Numbered from the stretch's first letter, positions 10,839 to 22,659 are shown. The stretch: DNA of 64,000 nt from Crambe crambe (GCA_963924555.1 OZ004590.1:806001-870000), one strand, 5' to 3'. Numbers and translations are program-made. Notes: a model not told the origin generated them from the sequence alone.

Positions 10839-13800
10839 TTATGGTTATCCCTATTTATCATACTCATGATAAAAGAATATTCCCCAAGGCGAGCAGGTGC
10901 TCTACAACACCAGAATGAAATAGTAACAATGTCCACACAAAATAATTACACTAAGACAACAGACAAAAGATGAATGAACACTTCCTGTTTATATTTCTAC
11001 ATAAAAAATTTGTATTGCACATGTAGTGCACATGTAGATCATAAGAATTACTCTGCTTATAAAATTCTAAATAAAAACGTCTGCTGTTTCCTTATTTCCA
11101 CTATACTTCACAAGCACCTGTAACATGCCTTCGATGCATGCAGTTAAATTTAGAGCATTTCAAGATCACCCAAACTGGGTAGACTAAAGATGAAGTCATA
11201 TGAGCAAAGTGCTGGCTGGACATGAAATTTTTTGCTTGTTGGTTTGTTTTTGTTCACTCATTCTCCTCACATGTCCACTGTCTATGATTGAACCTTGACC
11301 CTGGTAACCAAGCAATATAGAGGAGTGCTACGTTTTTAACTACGCACAGTGATACACAATCATGACATGGCAGTACTTATTCTTCTACTAACATGCATGG
11401 TTAATGTGTGGGGTCACTTCACTCATAACTACAAATGCTATATTCCTTCCTTATGATAATGCACAACACATGTAGATGACCCTTTTCCTAGCCAATAGTA
11501 TCATGTGAGTCTGGCATTGCAGTAGCACTATACTAACTCAAGGACATTAGCATCTATGACTTACAGTATAATGGAAGACCAAGAAACTATATAATAGACA
11601 GAGCTGACTGTAGTAGTCACTGCATGCTATCTTGAATTGCATGCTAGCAATAAGAAAGAGATGAAACTCTAACTCCACTAACCAATGTCTACAGATATTA
11701 TTAGCTAACATGAACTACATTAACAGCTGAATTAATATAGCTAAAAAAGCAAAGATTATGAAAATGCTCAGGCTATGACCTCCATGAGAGAGAGAGAGTG
11801 GTGCTATTGCTTCCATAATTATGACTTTAGTTATATCACCTTTTATTTCTCATCATTTCCTATCCATCTCTTCCCCATCTCTTCTCCTGGACATAGCTAA
11901 CTGTCTATAGCTAGCTCGTATATCACAGATAAGAATAAGTCTATAAGACTGGGGCATATCTGCTTGTTACAAAAACTATATGAACAGCTCTATAATTATA
12001 CTTACTACTGATTGATATCCATGGTATTAGTAGACAAATGGTGTTTTTCTCTGCCATTATGACTTCACCACTCCCCAGAGCTAGATGCATGCACTTTGAC
12101 CCCTGTGCAGCAATGTTAAATTCATACTCAATGACTAAATGATGTTGCAAAAGAACAGTCATCTTATCTATTTACTAATCTGCTGTATCTCGACCAGTAA
12201 GTCTGTGATAATTATTAACTAGCAGCTGTAGCTAATTTGGAGGTTCCACTGTATACTAAAAAGGACAGCAGGTGCTCCATATGGGATGATAAAACATCAG
12301 TGCAATACATAATAATGTCCTCATAAAGTAACAAAGTCTATACATCTGAAATAATATTATGGGTAGCACAAGCAAAGAGATGGCCGCATGAACATGTTTG
12401 TTTTTTGTTGTTTTTTATGTAGGTGGTATGTTTATTTGTTTATGCAGGTGCAGAAGACCGACCCTAGGTTCAAGGTTTTGGCTAACTAATTACATACATT
12501 GAACTTCATTCCACATCCAAACAATATAGAAGTGCAACTTTTAACTGCATGTGTTCACATACATGCATAAAATGGGTTAATTTTTCTTCTACTAACATGC
12601 ATGATTAGTCACTTCACTCACCCAATTTCTTACTACACTAATGTCATAAACGCACAGCACATGTAGACGACTAGTCTGACATCATAGCAACACTGAGGAT
12701 CTCAAGGATCTGAATGAACCCAAAGATCTGAATGAACCCATGGATTGTGGAAATGCTCCAACCTATGACCTCAGGTGGTGCATCTATTTCAGCCCTTGTC
12801 TCTGTACTATTGAGTGCTCTTATCAGTAGACCCCTACATTATCATACAACCTAGCCACGTACCTTTTCTCTAAGGCACACACTCTCGACACATAGCTAAA
12901 CTATTGGGGGTGGGGCATCTCTGCTTTTTCATACGACTTATCTAGAGAGTAGAGAAGCTTTATATACTGACTGAAATCCATGCTATTAGTAGATAAATGG
13001 TATAAAGTCTGTTTTGCTCTGCCATTGCTTTACCAATCCAGAGATGCATGCACTTTGACAAGGTTCTTGATTCTATGATGGTGCAGAAGAACAGTCATCT
13101 TATCTGTTTACTAATCTGCTGCATCTCAACTAGCACTGCAGTAAGTCTGTAATACTAAGCTAGCAGCTATGAGCTATCATAATAAAGTTAATGGTGTCAG
13201 TCAAGTTGATGTAGCTAGCTAATCCACAGGAAAGATCTTTGCCACTTGCAGTTCTAGTGAGGATAGCATTATTAACCCAAACCTGATCTCTGATCTCTTC
13301 CCATGCAACTTCTGTCAGATTGACTACTCATGTGACTACTGCACTATAGTGCATGGTGTTGGACCGCCTTATTATTTATTAACCAAACACTCCACTTAAA
13401 CAATGCCATATGAGGAATTAATTGCTTGCATAGCTACATGAACAATTAATCACCAACGCACCCAGAAATCATTACATGTAATACAAATCCTTCTACTAAA
13501 ATACTATTAACAAGATGCGTGGAAATTTGCATATACAAATGGCACACATGGTAATGAACTTTTGATACATGGTTAGTTAATCTAACCAAAGTTATGTGAT
13601 TCCTAGAATAGCACTTCTTCTCCAGTGGGCCATTTCATGTAAGGAAGTTTTTGCTTTAAACCATAGGTATGAGTGATAGACCAAAGCCCATTTAGACAAC
13701 TGTAGCAGACTATCTACACTTTCTAGCGCCATGCAAAGAATCGTTAAATACAGAAGATTCACATAAAATGACCCTGCTTATGTAGTAAAATTAATACATT

Positions 13801-14748
13801 TTTTATCCTCTCCCCATAATAGAAGATGGCAAATAAATCATATGTGAAGGTTCTTTTAAAAGACTAGGAATCCCTTGACACGACTTCAGTGCAACCTTTA
13901 TTATTATTAAACTTACTAAATAATGTACATTGAGCAACATGGCTTATTGTAGTAAGGTTAGTAGTATTCACACAGCTAGTATTCTTATTCAATGCTTTCA
14001 AACTGCCATTTATTCTCACGCATAGCTTGATTGAAGTATGTGTACTAGATTCTCTCATTATTTGTAAACCTCAAAGTCTTAGTTCTGAGATTCCACTCTT
14101 AAACGATAGTTCGTGTACACTACAATCTCTGTTGTTTTTGTTCATTGCTGTCTTTTAGTCAGTTCTCTGCATGTCGTAATGGACTGGCAAAGACGGCCAA
14201 GAAGCATCAGCACTCTCTTCACGGTGAAATTACTGCATAGAGACTGCGAGCCTGAGCCTGAGTCTGTCCTTAGTACTATAGTAGACCTTGTATTGTGTTG
14301 GCTAGCTAGTTCTAGAGCTAATAATGCACGTGCTCAATACACATCATATTACCCTGACTTCCCTTACTGCTTCAACCTGAGTAGATTCAACCTAAGTAGA
14401 TTCATGGGAAAGAGCTAGCAAGTCTTTGCCACTTCAATCCTAGTGAGGGAGCTTTCTCTTCCCATACCATACAACCTCTGTCAGTATTAATGGGGTCTAG
14501 ACTATTGCTCATGTGACTACTGCACTATAGGCACCAATACAGCATGGTGGTGTATTGTTTATGAAGCAAGCACTCTATTAAATAAACAATACCATATTAG
14601 GAGACTTTGAAGAGTTTGCTATCATCACCAAATCCAACCTCATGTGTAATATAAATCATTCTGCATTGAAATTTATTCCTTTATGTGGCACACACTTTTT
14701 ATTTAACAAAAAAGTTATGATTCCCAGAATAGCACTTCTTCTCCAGTG
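10839..14748. other. Receptor-free tract of spacer modules
   Basis: It holds two spacer modules in tandem, about 10860-12237 (matches 57905-59050) and 12238-13690 (matches parts of 46490-48720), then a third partial module at 14400-14748. Each carries the conserved GATATCCATGGTATTAGTAG-type block or the word AGAATAGCACTTCTTCTCC, but no Ig exon lies next to them. The stretch 13700-14400 is not seen elsewhere in the window; it holds a 101-codon frame (14113-14418) with a hydrophobic start that I could not tie to any gene. Confidence 0.55.
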
Positions 14749-14881
14749 GGAGGAATCACAACCTCCAACCCAGCCAGCCTACACCTGCTCCACTTCATGA
14801 GGATGTCGCTGTGACCACTGTTGTCAAAGATAAAGATGAGCTGGAACTAAAGGACAATGTAGCATGTGGACATCTCAGGTA
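14749..14881 (+). pseudogene. Stray receptor tail remnant
   Basis: A fragment of the last receptor exon, from RNHNLQPSQ to the stop. It begins abruptly inside the spacer word CTTCTTCTCCAGTGG, so it arose by a recombination junction, not splicing. Both tail tyrosines are changed: APLYEDV reads APLHEDV and VAYGHLR reads VACGHLR. No membrane helix or extracellular exon precedes it. Confidence 0.8.
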
Positions 14882-15955
14882 GCTGCCAAGCAAGTTAACT
14901 CCTCTTATGTACATTATAACAGCAAAAGTGGGTGTTCTCTCAATAAACTTTATGTAGTTCAAATACAAAGTGATGGGTCACCTGCAGAGTACATGTTTGT
15001 TTCCACTCAAGTTTGTAAATAACTATATAGGTCTCAATGCTATAGACATTTTTCCATCGGAGCTACATCAAGCCTATCTCATTGAGGAATTCCTTAACAC
15101 GTGTATAGATACAGCCATCTCTCTAATGCAAACACTTTCTCTAATGGCTGTGTGATCACACAGGTTCCACTATGCATGATGCATACCCATTACAATCACC
15201 AATTTTTTTTGGGTTGAAAGGGCTAAATTATACATAAGTTCCCCACTCTCTAATGAAATACATCCCCAGTCATGAGTTTTAAACAGTCTGTGATTCCCTA
15301 TTCTACACTAGTCCATATTTCAACACTTCGATGATTTCCTATGAATGCTGCATGTATTCTATTCAGCTTTGAAAGTGAATGCCAGTCGATATTTAAGCAA
15401 TGGTAAGGCAACTGGGTGCATGTGTGCATTGCTGTTGTTGGGGCAACACAGTCAATAGCTAGGTGAATAGCTAAATAACTGATATAACTCTAAATGAACA
15501 GTAGAAAAGGGAAGGCACTGTAATAGCTGTGATTCAAAAATGTTTATCTGCATTGCTAACATAATATCATGCAGTGTTGTGAAGTTGGGCTGTAGTCAGC
15601 TAGTTAATCATCTCTTAGTAGCTAACATTCATTTGGTTTCATCCTTGCATAATAATTTCATCCATATAACCAGTTTAACATGTTTTTCCTATGTTTGTAG
15701 TATCAGGTAGCTTTTATATAGCTAGCTGCATGTTAAGTTATACATAGTATTCTGAATATTAACTTCATTGTTACATGAAGAATCGTCTGGGATCTGATAT
15801 GTATACAATGGAACCTTGTTATGGGAAAGGGGCCTAAAAGAGAGTCCCTCTTGGGAGGTGGTCCTTTCCTTGGATCCCCTATCAAGTGGTCTCTTTGCCA
15901 GTTAGCTACCACTAGTCAAAGGATGTGTCTTCATGATGTAATCCAATCTCTTCGA
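14882..15955. other. Spacer between two tail remnants
   Basis: No gene recognised. Parts match the downstream flanks of other copies (for example the TTGTTGGGGCAACACAGTC word near 15436, also near 9960, 19408, 30514 and 43260). Confidence 0.45.
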
Positions 15956-16300
15956 TTAATAATGGCCATGCAGAAAAGTATTCACTTGAGATGTCCATAA
16001 TAATGCTACATTGTCCTTTAGTTCCAGCTCATCTTTATCTTTGACAACAGTGGTCACAGTGACATCCTCATAAAGTGGAGCAGGTGGAGGCTGGCTGAGT
16101 TGGAGGTTGTGATTCCTCTGGTGAACCAACTGCCACTTGCCACAGCAATACACAACTAGAACACCACCAGCAAACCCACCAACTATGAAGAACACAATGC
16201 TACAGACCACAGTCACCACAGTCACTGCACATACAATAGTTAGTATTATAAAGAGGATTGTGCAGTGAAGTTATCAGGTAACCCACACTCTCCTGCAATA
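15956..16300 (-). pseudogene. Stray receptor TM-tail exon with CCP2 vestige
   Basis: The minus-strand frame 16225-15956 reads from TVVTVVCSIVFFIVG through the membrane segment and PPPAPLYEDV, lacks three residues (GVV) of the helix, and runs out of frame at the end so that VAYGHLR becomes VALLWTSQ with an extended tail. About 16250-16300 preserves only the first bases of a CCP2 exon (its GGAGAGTGTGGGTTACCTG start) with most of the exon deleted. Copy C begins barely 100 bp further on, on the other strand, so this is the truncated partner of C. Confidence 0.8.
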
Positions 16301-16415
16301 CAGTAGAAAAATACTCTTTTCACTAAGAATTTGACTTCCTTGACAGCCATCCAAATATGAACAGTGGAGATAATCTTACCTCTGCACATAATGTCTGTTC
16401 ATTATCTTCTTCAAG

Positions 16416-18492
16416 GTACAGTGACCTTACTACTCCCTCCATCTTATGCTGCCTGCAATGGAGAGTCAGTGATATTCACATGCAGTGCTACTCAAACCTC
16501 CATTCGATGGACTATCACTTCTACTATGATGAATTACCGACCCCTTGACTTGACTCAGCTGGATGTGGGGATAATGCCACTTCCCACTAGAGGTGATTTC
16601 ACATTTAATGTAACATCTTATACACCCTCCGCTATGAAACTGGAGACCACTGTGACTGTGACTGCCAGTGAGGACCTCAATGGAACTATGTTGGAGTGTG
16701 CTACAATCATATCAGGAGATGTAATAAGGAGAACTGCAGTTATGACAGTTATAGGTAACTTTACCTTCCATACTTACCTCATGGATGTATAAATGAAGCA
16801 TACACTCAGTTTACCCAAGGGTTGAACCTAGACTAGCTAATCATGCGTAGCTTGACTGATCACAATGTATGCTGTATTGATATGAGAAGCTCTTTATATT
16901 TACTCACCAGAGAACTAATCTGAATTACTAGGGTATCATTGTTGTTTGAAGTTGGTACCATAACTAGCAGCTGACTAGATTCTATACCTGAATTATTTAC
17001 CTGTCATAAAAAGGCTATAATTGTGTAAGTGTGTTCTGTACAATACTCATGAATCACTACTATACTTATCGCATATCTAAAATAATCATGGCCTTATCAG
17101 TTATAGTCCTGCCCATCTATTATATATGTGTATGTGTTGTGCAGTTCTTAAAGGAGCCTTAATCTTCAAAAGCTTTTAGCACAATTAAGTGAGCGCCAGT
17201 ATTTGCCAAATATCTGTGCAGTCAATAATTGTAGTGAGTTCAGAAGAAATCACTCCTATAAGCCTCTTATTTAGCAAGCAAGGGATGGTTATTATTCAGG
17301 TTCTTTTCTATGCAGATGACCCTACATCATTTAGTCTGATACTTCCTGACACTTCAGATCTTGAGTTTGGGAGGACTAATATCACAGCCATTAATGTATC
17401 CTGGACACCACAGGATGGTGTCAACTATGTCATTGCCATCAGTCCACCTATTCCATATAACAATGCTTCAAGGACTAGCATAACCATACCCAATGTCCCC
17501 TTCAACACCCAGTACAACATCACTGTAGGGGCCATCAACCGTTGTGGTGCCAGCTACACTGCATCCACCTCACTAAACTACAGTAAGTCATTGTAGCAAA
17601 TGTTGGCTGAATGAGTAGTCATTTAACTTTCATGTAGCTCGCTGTGTCTTCCCTTCCATCAGTCCTCGTGTGAGACTGGTTCCTAATGTGGTGGGTGTGG
17701 CATCAGCCCCTGAGGGCACTGTCATCTCATTGTCCTATATTAGTGTGAATCAAGTGTTGGTTGGTGTGGACAATGCCACATGTGTTGGAGGTGTATGGAG
17801 CCCAGACATTGATGGAGTCATGTGCAGAGGTACATCTGTTTCCATGACCACCATCACTTTCATGGTTTATTTTTATTGCAGGAGAGTGTGGGTTACCTGT
17901 GTTTGCTGAGGGTGTGGTGGTGGTTGATACCTTCACTGCTACATTTGAAGGTTCTTCCTTCAACTTCACTTGTGCTGATGGTTTGAGTCCCACTACCATC
18001 ATCAGAACTGACTGCACTGCAGAAGTTCACTGGAGTCCAGATCCTGCCACACACATGTGCATCAATGCCAGTGCTACCATAACAACTGCTGCTGATATGA
18101 TAACTGAATCAGATGCTACTGAATCAGATGCTACTGATAGAGAAGGTGACCTCTGTCCAATGACAGTTATTAATAGTGAAGGATCACATAACAAATTGCA
18201 TTTCTTTTCTATACTAGCTACAAGACATGCTTCTGTACCAGTGAGTTCTACCACTGTGGTAACTGTGGTCTGCAGCATTGTGTTCTTCATTGTTGGAGTG
18301 GTAGGTGGATTTGCTGCTGGTGTTCTAGTTGTTTTTTGCTGTGACAAGTTGGTTCACCAGAGGAATCACAACCTCCAACCCAGCCAGCCTCCACCTGCTC
18401 CACTTTATGAGGATGTCATTGTGACCACTGTTGTCAAAGATAAAGATGAGCTGGAACTAAAAGACAATGTAGCATATGGACATCTCAGGTAG
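16416..18492 (+). CDS. Receptor copy C (Ig-FN3-CCP-CCP-TM), open
   Basis: Exons: Ig 16416-16754, FN3 17316-17582, CCP1 17638-17829, CCP2 17882-18145, stalk-TM-tail 18218-18492. The sum gives an uninterrupted frame of about 445 residues from the Ig domain to the stop. The Ig (type II) has Cys in VIFTC, Trp in SIRWTIT and the second Cys in LECATII. FN3 has the VSWTPQDG strand and QYNITV. CCP2 has all four Cys; CCP1 reads SLSYIS where other copies have a Cys, so one disulphide is lost. The CCP2 exon end repeats ESDAT twice, lengthening the stalk. The tail has PPPAPLYEDV and VAYGHLR. The helix is followed by CCDKLVHQ, shorter than the usual CCGKWQLVHQ. The upstream side is cut by a receptor remnant only ~100 bp away, so a promoter and leader are doubtful. 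The CCP2-TM intron stays open if unspliced. Confidence 0.8.
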
Positions 18493-19812
18493 CTAACTAC
18501 CTAATTAATTTTCTTATGACAATAATTTTTTCTCGATGAGGGAAGGTCACCATTATTTTAGACATACATTAATTCAATGAAACAACTTGTTTGGTCAACC
18601 TAATTAGGTCAATTGAATATGTGTCAATTGCTGATTCACTTTATAAAATAACAGTAGGAAGGGAATTGATAGTGTGATACATGCTGGTTCTACAGAAGGG
18701 AAAGCATGATCACTTTTAACTGAAGCATGAGAATCGCCCATTCAGCTATGATTGGACTATATGCAGTAAAATCATGCAGTGATGTGAAGTTGTCAGCTAG
18801 CATACACAAGTGACAAGGAAACTACAGAACATTAGAGATGACTTGCTATTCTATTTAGCTCTAGGTCTTTGAATATTAATTTTTAATTATGTTTTGAGGA
18901 GTAAGAGCTTTAGCTAGCTAGCTCTTTGCCGGTCACCATAAGTAGTTACGAGATGTGCATGCAGTTGCTCAAAGATGACTTTTTGATTATAGCTATACAG
19001 CACACAACTGCAAATAAGATTAATTTTTTACATGCTTTAGGTAATTAAAATGGAGGCTCACCTGCAGATAGCTAATATCTCAACCACTTATAGCTATAGG
19101 TGCTTTTTTTCTACATCAAGCCTATAGTAGACTTTCCTCCATGAGATGATTGCACCCATGAATTCCATTGAATTCCTTTACACATGGAAAGTAAATGATT
19201 ACTAACATATCTCACTTTCTCTAGTGTTAGAGGTGGTTGTATGATCACACAGGTTCAACTATGCATGAACACCAAGTACTGTATTAATGGATATGTACTG
19301 CCAACTGTTCTATTTCAACTTTGAAAGTGGATACCATTTACTATAAAGGATTAAACACTGACTATCTGGTATGGGAAGACAGTAATTGAAGATGCAGGTG
19401 CATGTGTTGTTGGGCAACACAGTTAGCTACACGGAAGAGGGAAATGTTCATTATATGAATAGCAGTAGGAAAGGAAGTAAAGAAAGGGAGCAGAATTTTA
19501 TCGTGCTGCAAGATTCAAATATGTGTCTGTCATTCTGCCTGTCTGATCAGCTGTAGTTATAGCTAGCTATCTGACTGGCATAAATCATGCAGTGTTGTGG
19601 AGTTGGGCTGTAGTCATCTAGCTAGTTATCTCTTAGTAACATGCATGGCTTCGTCCTTACATATTATATACTATTAACCCAACCTGTTCTTTTGCTTGTA
19701 GTATCAGGTAACTAGCTGTTAACATGCAGCTATCAGCTTATGATGTAATCCACATAAAAATTGATTTTAAAAGAATTGAAATTGAAAATTGAAATATTGA
19801 CCAGAAAAGTAT
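18493..19812. other. Tail-to-tail spacer C/D
   Basis: No gene recognised. It is colinear with 30151-30956 (spacer E/F), and about 19440-19740 also matches 43305-43605 in inverted orientation. Polyadenylation signals of C and D should lie here, but I could not single them out. Confidence 0.5.
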
Positions 19813-21798
19813 TTATTTGAGATGTCCATATGCTACATTGTCCTTTAGTTCCAGCTCATCTTTATCTTTGACAACAGTGGTCACAATGACATCCTCATAA
19901 AGTGGAGCAGGTGGAGGCTGGCTGGGTTGGAGGTTGTGATTCCTCTGGTGAACCAACTGCCACTTGCCACAGCAATACACAACTAGAACACCACCAGCAA
20001 ACCCACCCACCACTCCAATAAGCTGGGAAAGGGCCGGCTTTATTGTGTCTACATCAACAAGGGATGCATGGTACGCAGCCCAAGTCACAGCATCACTACA
20101 TTCAAGCTGATACTTATTCAGCAGCCTTACTGCATGTTGTAACCAAGCAATCTCTTTTGACTTTGCTTCTTCTAAGTACCCATTGACTGCTGTAACGCTA
20201 TTGCAATTATTGGGAACAGACACACATTCCTTTTTGAGGACAACAGCTGGTACAGTAGTATACTCCTCAGGAAGATAGCAATTTTTTATTTCAGCAGATG
20301 AAGATAGTTCTATGCTCTGGAGTTGCCCAACATTAGATTCAGTACAAAACTGAAATAAACTAATACCAGTGCCATGAAAAGAATCTTTTGCTGTTGTGCT
20401 AGAAGGATTGTGGTCCAGGTTGTCTAGAGCACCGACAGTAAAAAGTCCGTGCCGCAGCTGAGAGGGACACACTAGGCCAATCTCTTTTGCATGCAGACAA
20501 ACTGAATTAGCTAGTTGGTTTTCTAGCTGCAGAATTCGGTCATAGCTAACACTAAGGCCCAGCTCATTCATTTCCATGACTAGCTTCTTCGATCTTGTTT
20601 GAGTGTGGATCTTCATACCCACATACAAGGGCAAAGGTGGCTCAAAATTTAGATTATGCCGGCTCTTATCTGTAACTGATGGCCGTTTTTTGCAGTTGAA
20701 AAGGATCATTTGAGCAATAGTGAGTGAACTCTGTGATTCTACTGAATCTTGATCCTTAATGTTGGGCCCGTTTAGAAGCATAGATACTAGGTATTTGAGA
20801 TTTGTTGGGAGAGAGTTTTGTTGGCATCCAGATGGTAAAGAGCCACTAAATTTGAATAAACCTTGGAAGTTGAATATGTCATCACGGATGATTTTGGCAG
20901 CTTTAGATAGTATGAGTGCATCATTTTCTACTCTTTGCTGAAAGGCTTGCTTTAGCATCTTCTGCATTTCTTGCTTGAAAATAAGCAAGATGTTCTTGCC
21001 ATCATTTTGTGCTTGAGCATCAGGGAAATGAGACAAGAGTAGCTCCTTGAATCGAACTTTGTTAATTTCCTTAGAAATGCCAAAGTTATTTAATCGGCTT
21101 TGATAGAGAAACCTTAGCTCTGATAGTTTGAAACAAAGCATCCCTTCTTCAACAGAAGTTTCAACATAGCTAAGGAGCTCAGTCAGTGCTCTTACTTCTA
21201 TCTTCTTTTCTTCGATATTACAGGAAGCAATCTCTTGTTCTTCCCTTTTAAGAGATCGATGGCTGTTTCTGAGCTTTGTCAAGCAAGCCATATGGTACTT
21301 AGCTTCTAAAGCATGAAGGTCTCCACCTCCAATTTTGGCTAGCAAAGCGGTATCTTGGAGGTCAGTTGCCATGTTTCTGACATTAGTGTCTGCATCCATC
21401 GTCACAAACTCATGAAGAATGCCGCTGCGCTCTTCACAGAAAAGACAAGCATTGTTGTCAAGTGATTTGCGAGTAGAACGAACCCTTTTCATTTCACCAT
21501 AAGGAACCTCAGAGTGTGTTGCTGCCCTTTTTCTAGCCCTTTCAATCTTATCATTGCTAAATTTGCCATAACAAGACTTATGCCAACTAGCTCTATTAGC
21601 AACTAGATCATGTAGAACAATATTTCCGTCTAAATGATCCAAGGGAAGTGGTAGGCTACTGAGCTCTCTAAACATTTTGACTCTGTCAAGAAATGACCTA
21701 TATGGGACTGACTTATCTCCTGAACCATGGACCTTCAGGGGGCACTTCAGGTCTTCATTAAAAGTCTTCTGACAAATGAGACATAGTTGCCAATCCAT
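19813..21798 (-). CDS. Chimeric ORF: amplified non-receptor protein fused to a receptor tail
   Basis: A single uninterrupted 661-codon frame. Residues 1 to about 594 are unrelated to the receptors. There is a repeated C-x2-C ... H-x2/3-C arrangement (C6, C9, H73, C76, then C118, C121, H169, C172) that suggests two zinc-binding modules, a Lys/Glu-rich middle, and a late block with LRHGLFTVGALDNLDHNPSS and SFHGTGISLFQF. I recall this block from a large, uncharacterised, repeatedly amplified protein family in cnidarians, sponges and fish, possibly transposon-linked; that recollection is untested. Residues 595-661 are exactly the receptor last exon from GVVGGFAGG onward, including PPPAPLYEDV and terminal VAYGHLK. 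The switch is near 20016-20020, in the middle of the receptor membrane helix. The frame is kept across the join. No splice sites are needed. Whether the fusion is expressed, or is an insertion that happened to stay open, cannot be told here. Confidence 0.75.
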   Translation of the reverse strand: MDWQLCLICQKTFNEDLKCPLKVHGSGDKSVPYRSFLDRVKMFRELSSLPLPLDHLDGNIVLHDLVANRASWHKSCYGKFSNDKIERARKRAATHSEVPYGEMKRVRSTRKSLDNNACLFCEERSGILHEFVTMDADTNVRNMATDLQDTALLAKIGGGDLHALEAKYHMACLTKLRNSHRSLKREEQEIASCNIEEKKIEVRALTELLSYVETSVEEGMLCFKLSELRFLYQSRLNNFGISKEINKVRFKELLLSHFPDAQAQNDGKNILLIFKQEMQKMLKQAFQQRVENDALILSKAAKIIRDDIFNFQGLFKFSGSLPSGCQQNSLPTNLKYLVSMLLNGPNIKDQDSVESQSSLTIAQMILFNCKKRPSVTDKSRHNLNFEPPLPLYVGMKIHTQTRSKKLVMEMNELGLSVSYDRILQLENQLANSVCLHAKEIGLVCPSQLRHGLFTVGALDNLDHNPSSTTAKDSFHGTGISLFQFCTESNVGQLQSIELSSSAEIKNCYLPEEYTTVPAVVLKKECVSVPNNCNSVTAVNGYLEEAKSKEIAWLQHAVRLLNKYQLECSDAVTWAAYHASLVDVDTIKPALSQLIGVVGGFAGGVLVVYCCGKWQLVHQRNHNLQPSQPPPAPLYEDVIVTTVVKDKDELELKDNVAYGHLK

Positions 21799-22297
21799 GA
21801 TCAGTGTCTAAGTAGTCAGTACGGAACAATGAATACCTAAAAGATGATGACACTCATTGACTTACGTTAAAAGTTGTGTTATCACAGAAAAAGAAATGAA
21901 AGCAGAGAGAAAGCAAGCAAAAAGTGAGCAGCAGCAGGCAAATGCAAGTACATGTAGCAACAAGCAGCAGCTGGAAAATGCAAGCACCAGCATGCAGAAT
22001 ACAAGCATAATGATGTCACTTTAACATCCTGAAATGTGTTCCAACTACTTATTTTTGCGTTTTTAAATTTCGCAATACATTCTCTATGTGGTGCGAAAAT
22101 TTAAATTTTCGCGCTTATCGCATTTTAGTTTTTGAAGATAGAAAGTCACAAAACATGTGGATTTTGGAATTCTATGATTGGATCCTATCATAAAATTAAA
22201 GTTAAATGTATAAAGATTTCATAGGAAAAAATGGCACTTTTGTCCACTCTGTCCCCATTTCATGAAATTTTGTTGTTAAGCCACCTGACTACAACAG
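21799..22297. other. 5' flank of the chimeric ORF
   Basis: AT-rich sequence with no match seen elsewhere in the window and no recognised gene. It joins the ORF above to the broken FN3 exon of copy D, so the insertion plus this flank replaces the CCP1, CCP2 and stalk exons of D. Confidence 0.4.
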
Positions 22298-22358
22298 TTG
22301 ATGGCCCCTACAGTGATGCTGTACTGAGTCAGTACAGCATCACTGTAGGGGCCATCAA
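22298..22358. repeat. 30-bp-arm palindrome made from FN3 coding sequence
   Basis: 22298-22327 is the reverse complement of 22329-22358 around one G. Both arms are the FN3 stretch encoding TQYNITVGAIN, once sense and once inverted. This is a local inverted duplication at the break of the FN3 exon, as expected from template switching or a foldback repair event. Confidence 0.85.
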
Positions 22359-22659
22359 GTGAGTGTTGTTGAAGGGGACATTGAGTATGGTTATGCTAGT
22401 CCTTGAAGCATTGTTATATGGAATAGGTGGAATGATGGCAATGACATAGTTGACACCATCCTGTGGTGTCCAGGATACATTAATGGCTGTGATATTAGTC
22501 CGCCCAAACTTCAGATCTGAAGTGTCAGGAAGTGTCAGACTAAATGATGTAGGAATATCTGCAGAGGATGATACACACACACAGTTTAATTATTACTGCA
22601 ATCAAAAGAAATTTGAGGTTGATGGTAAGGTCAAAGTCCATGTGCTCACTGAATGACAA

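Noticed and set aside
14113..14418. 101-codon plus-strand frame with hydrophobic N-terminus, possible signal-peptide exon for copy C
   Set aside because: It is 2 kb upstream with two gene remnants in between, has no match in other receptor spacers and no convincing donor in the right phase.
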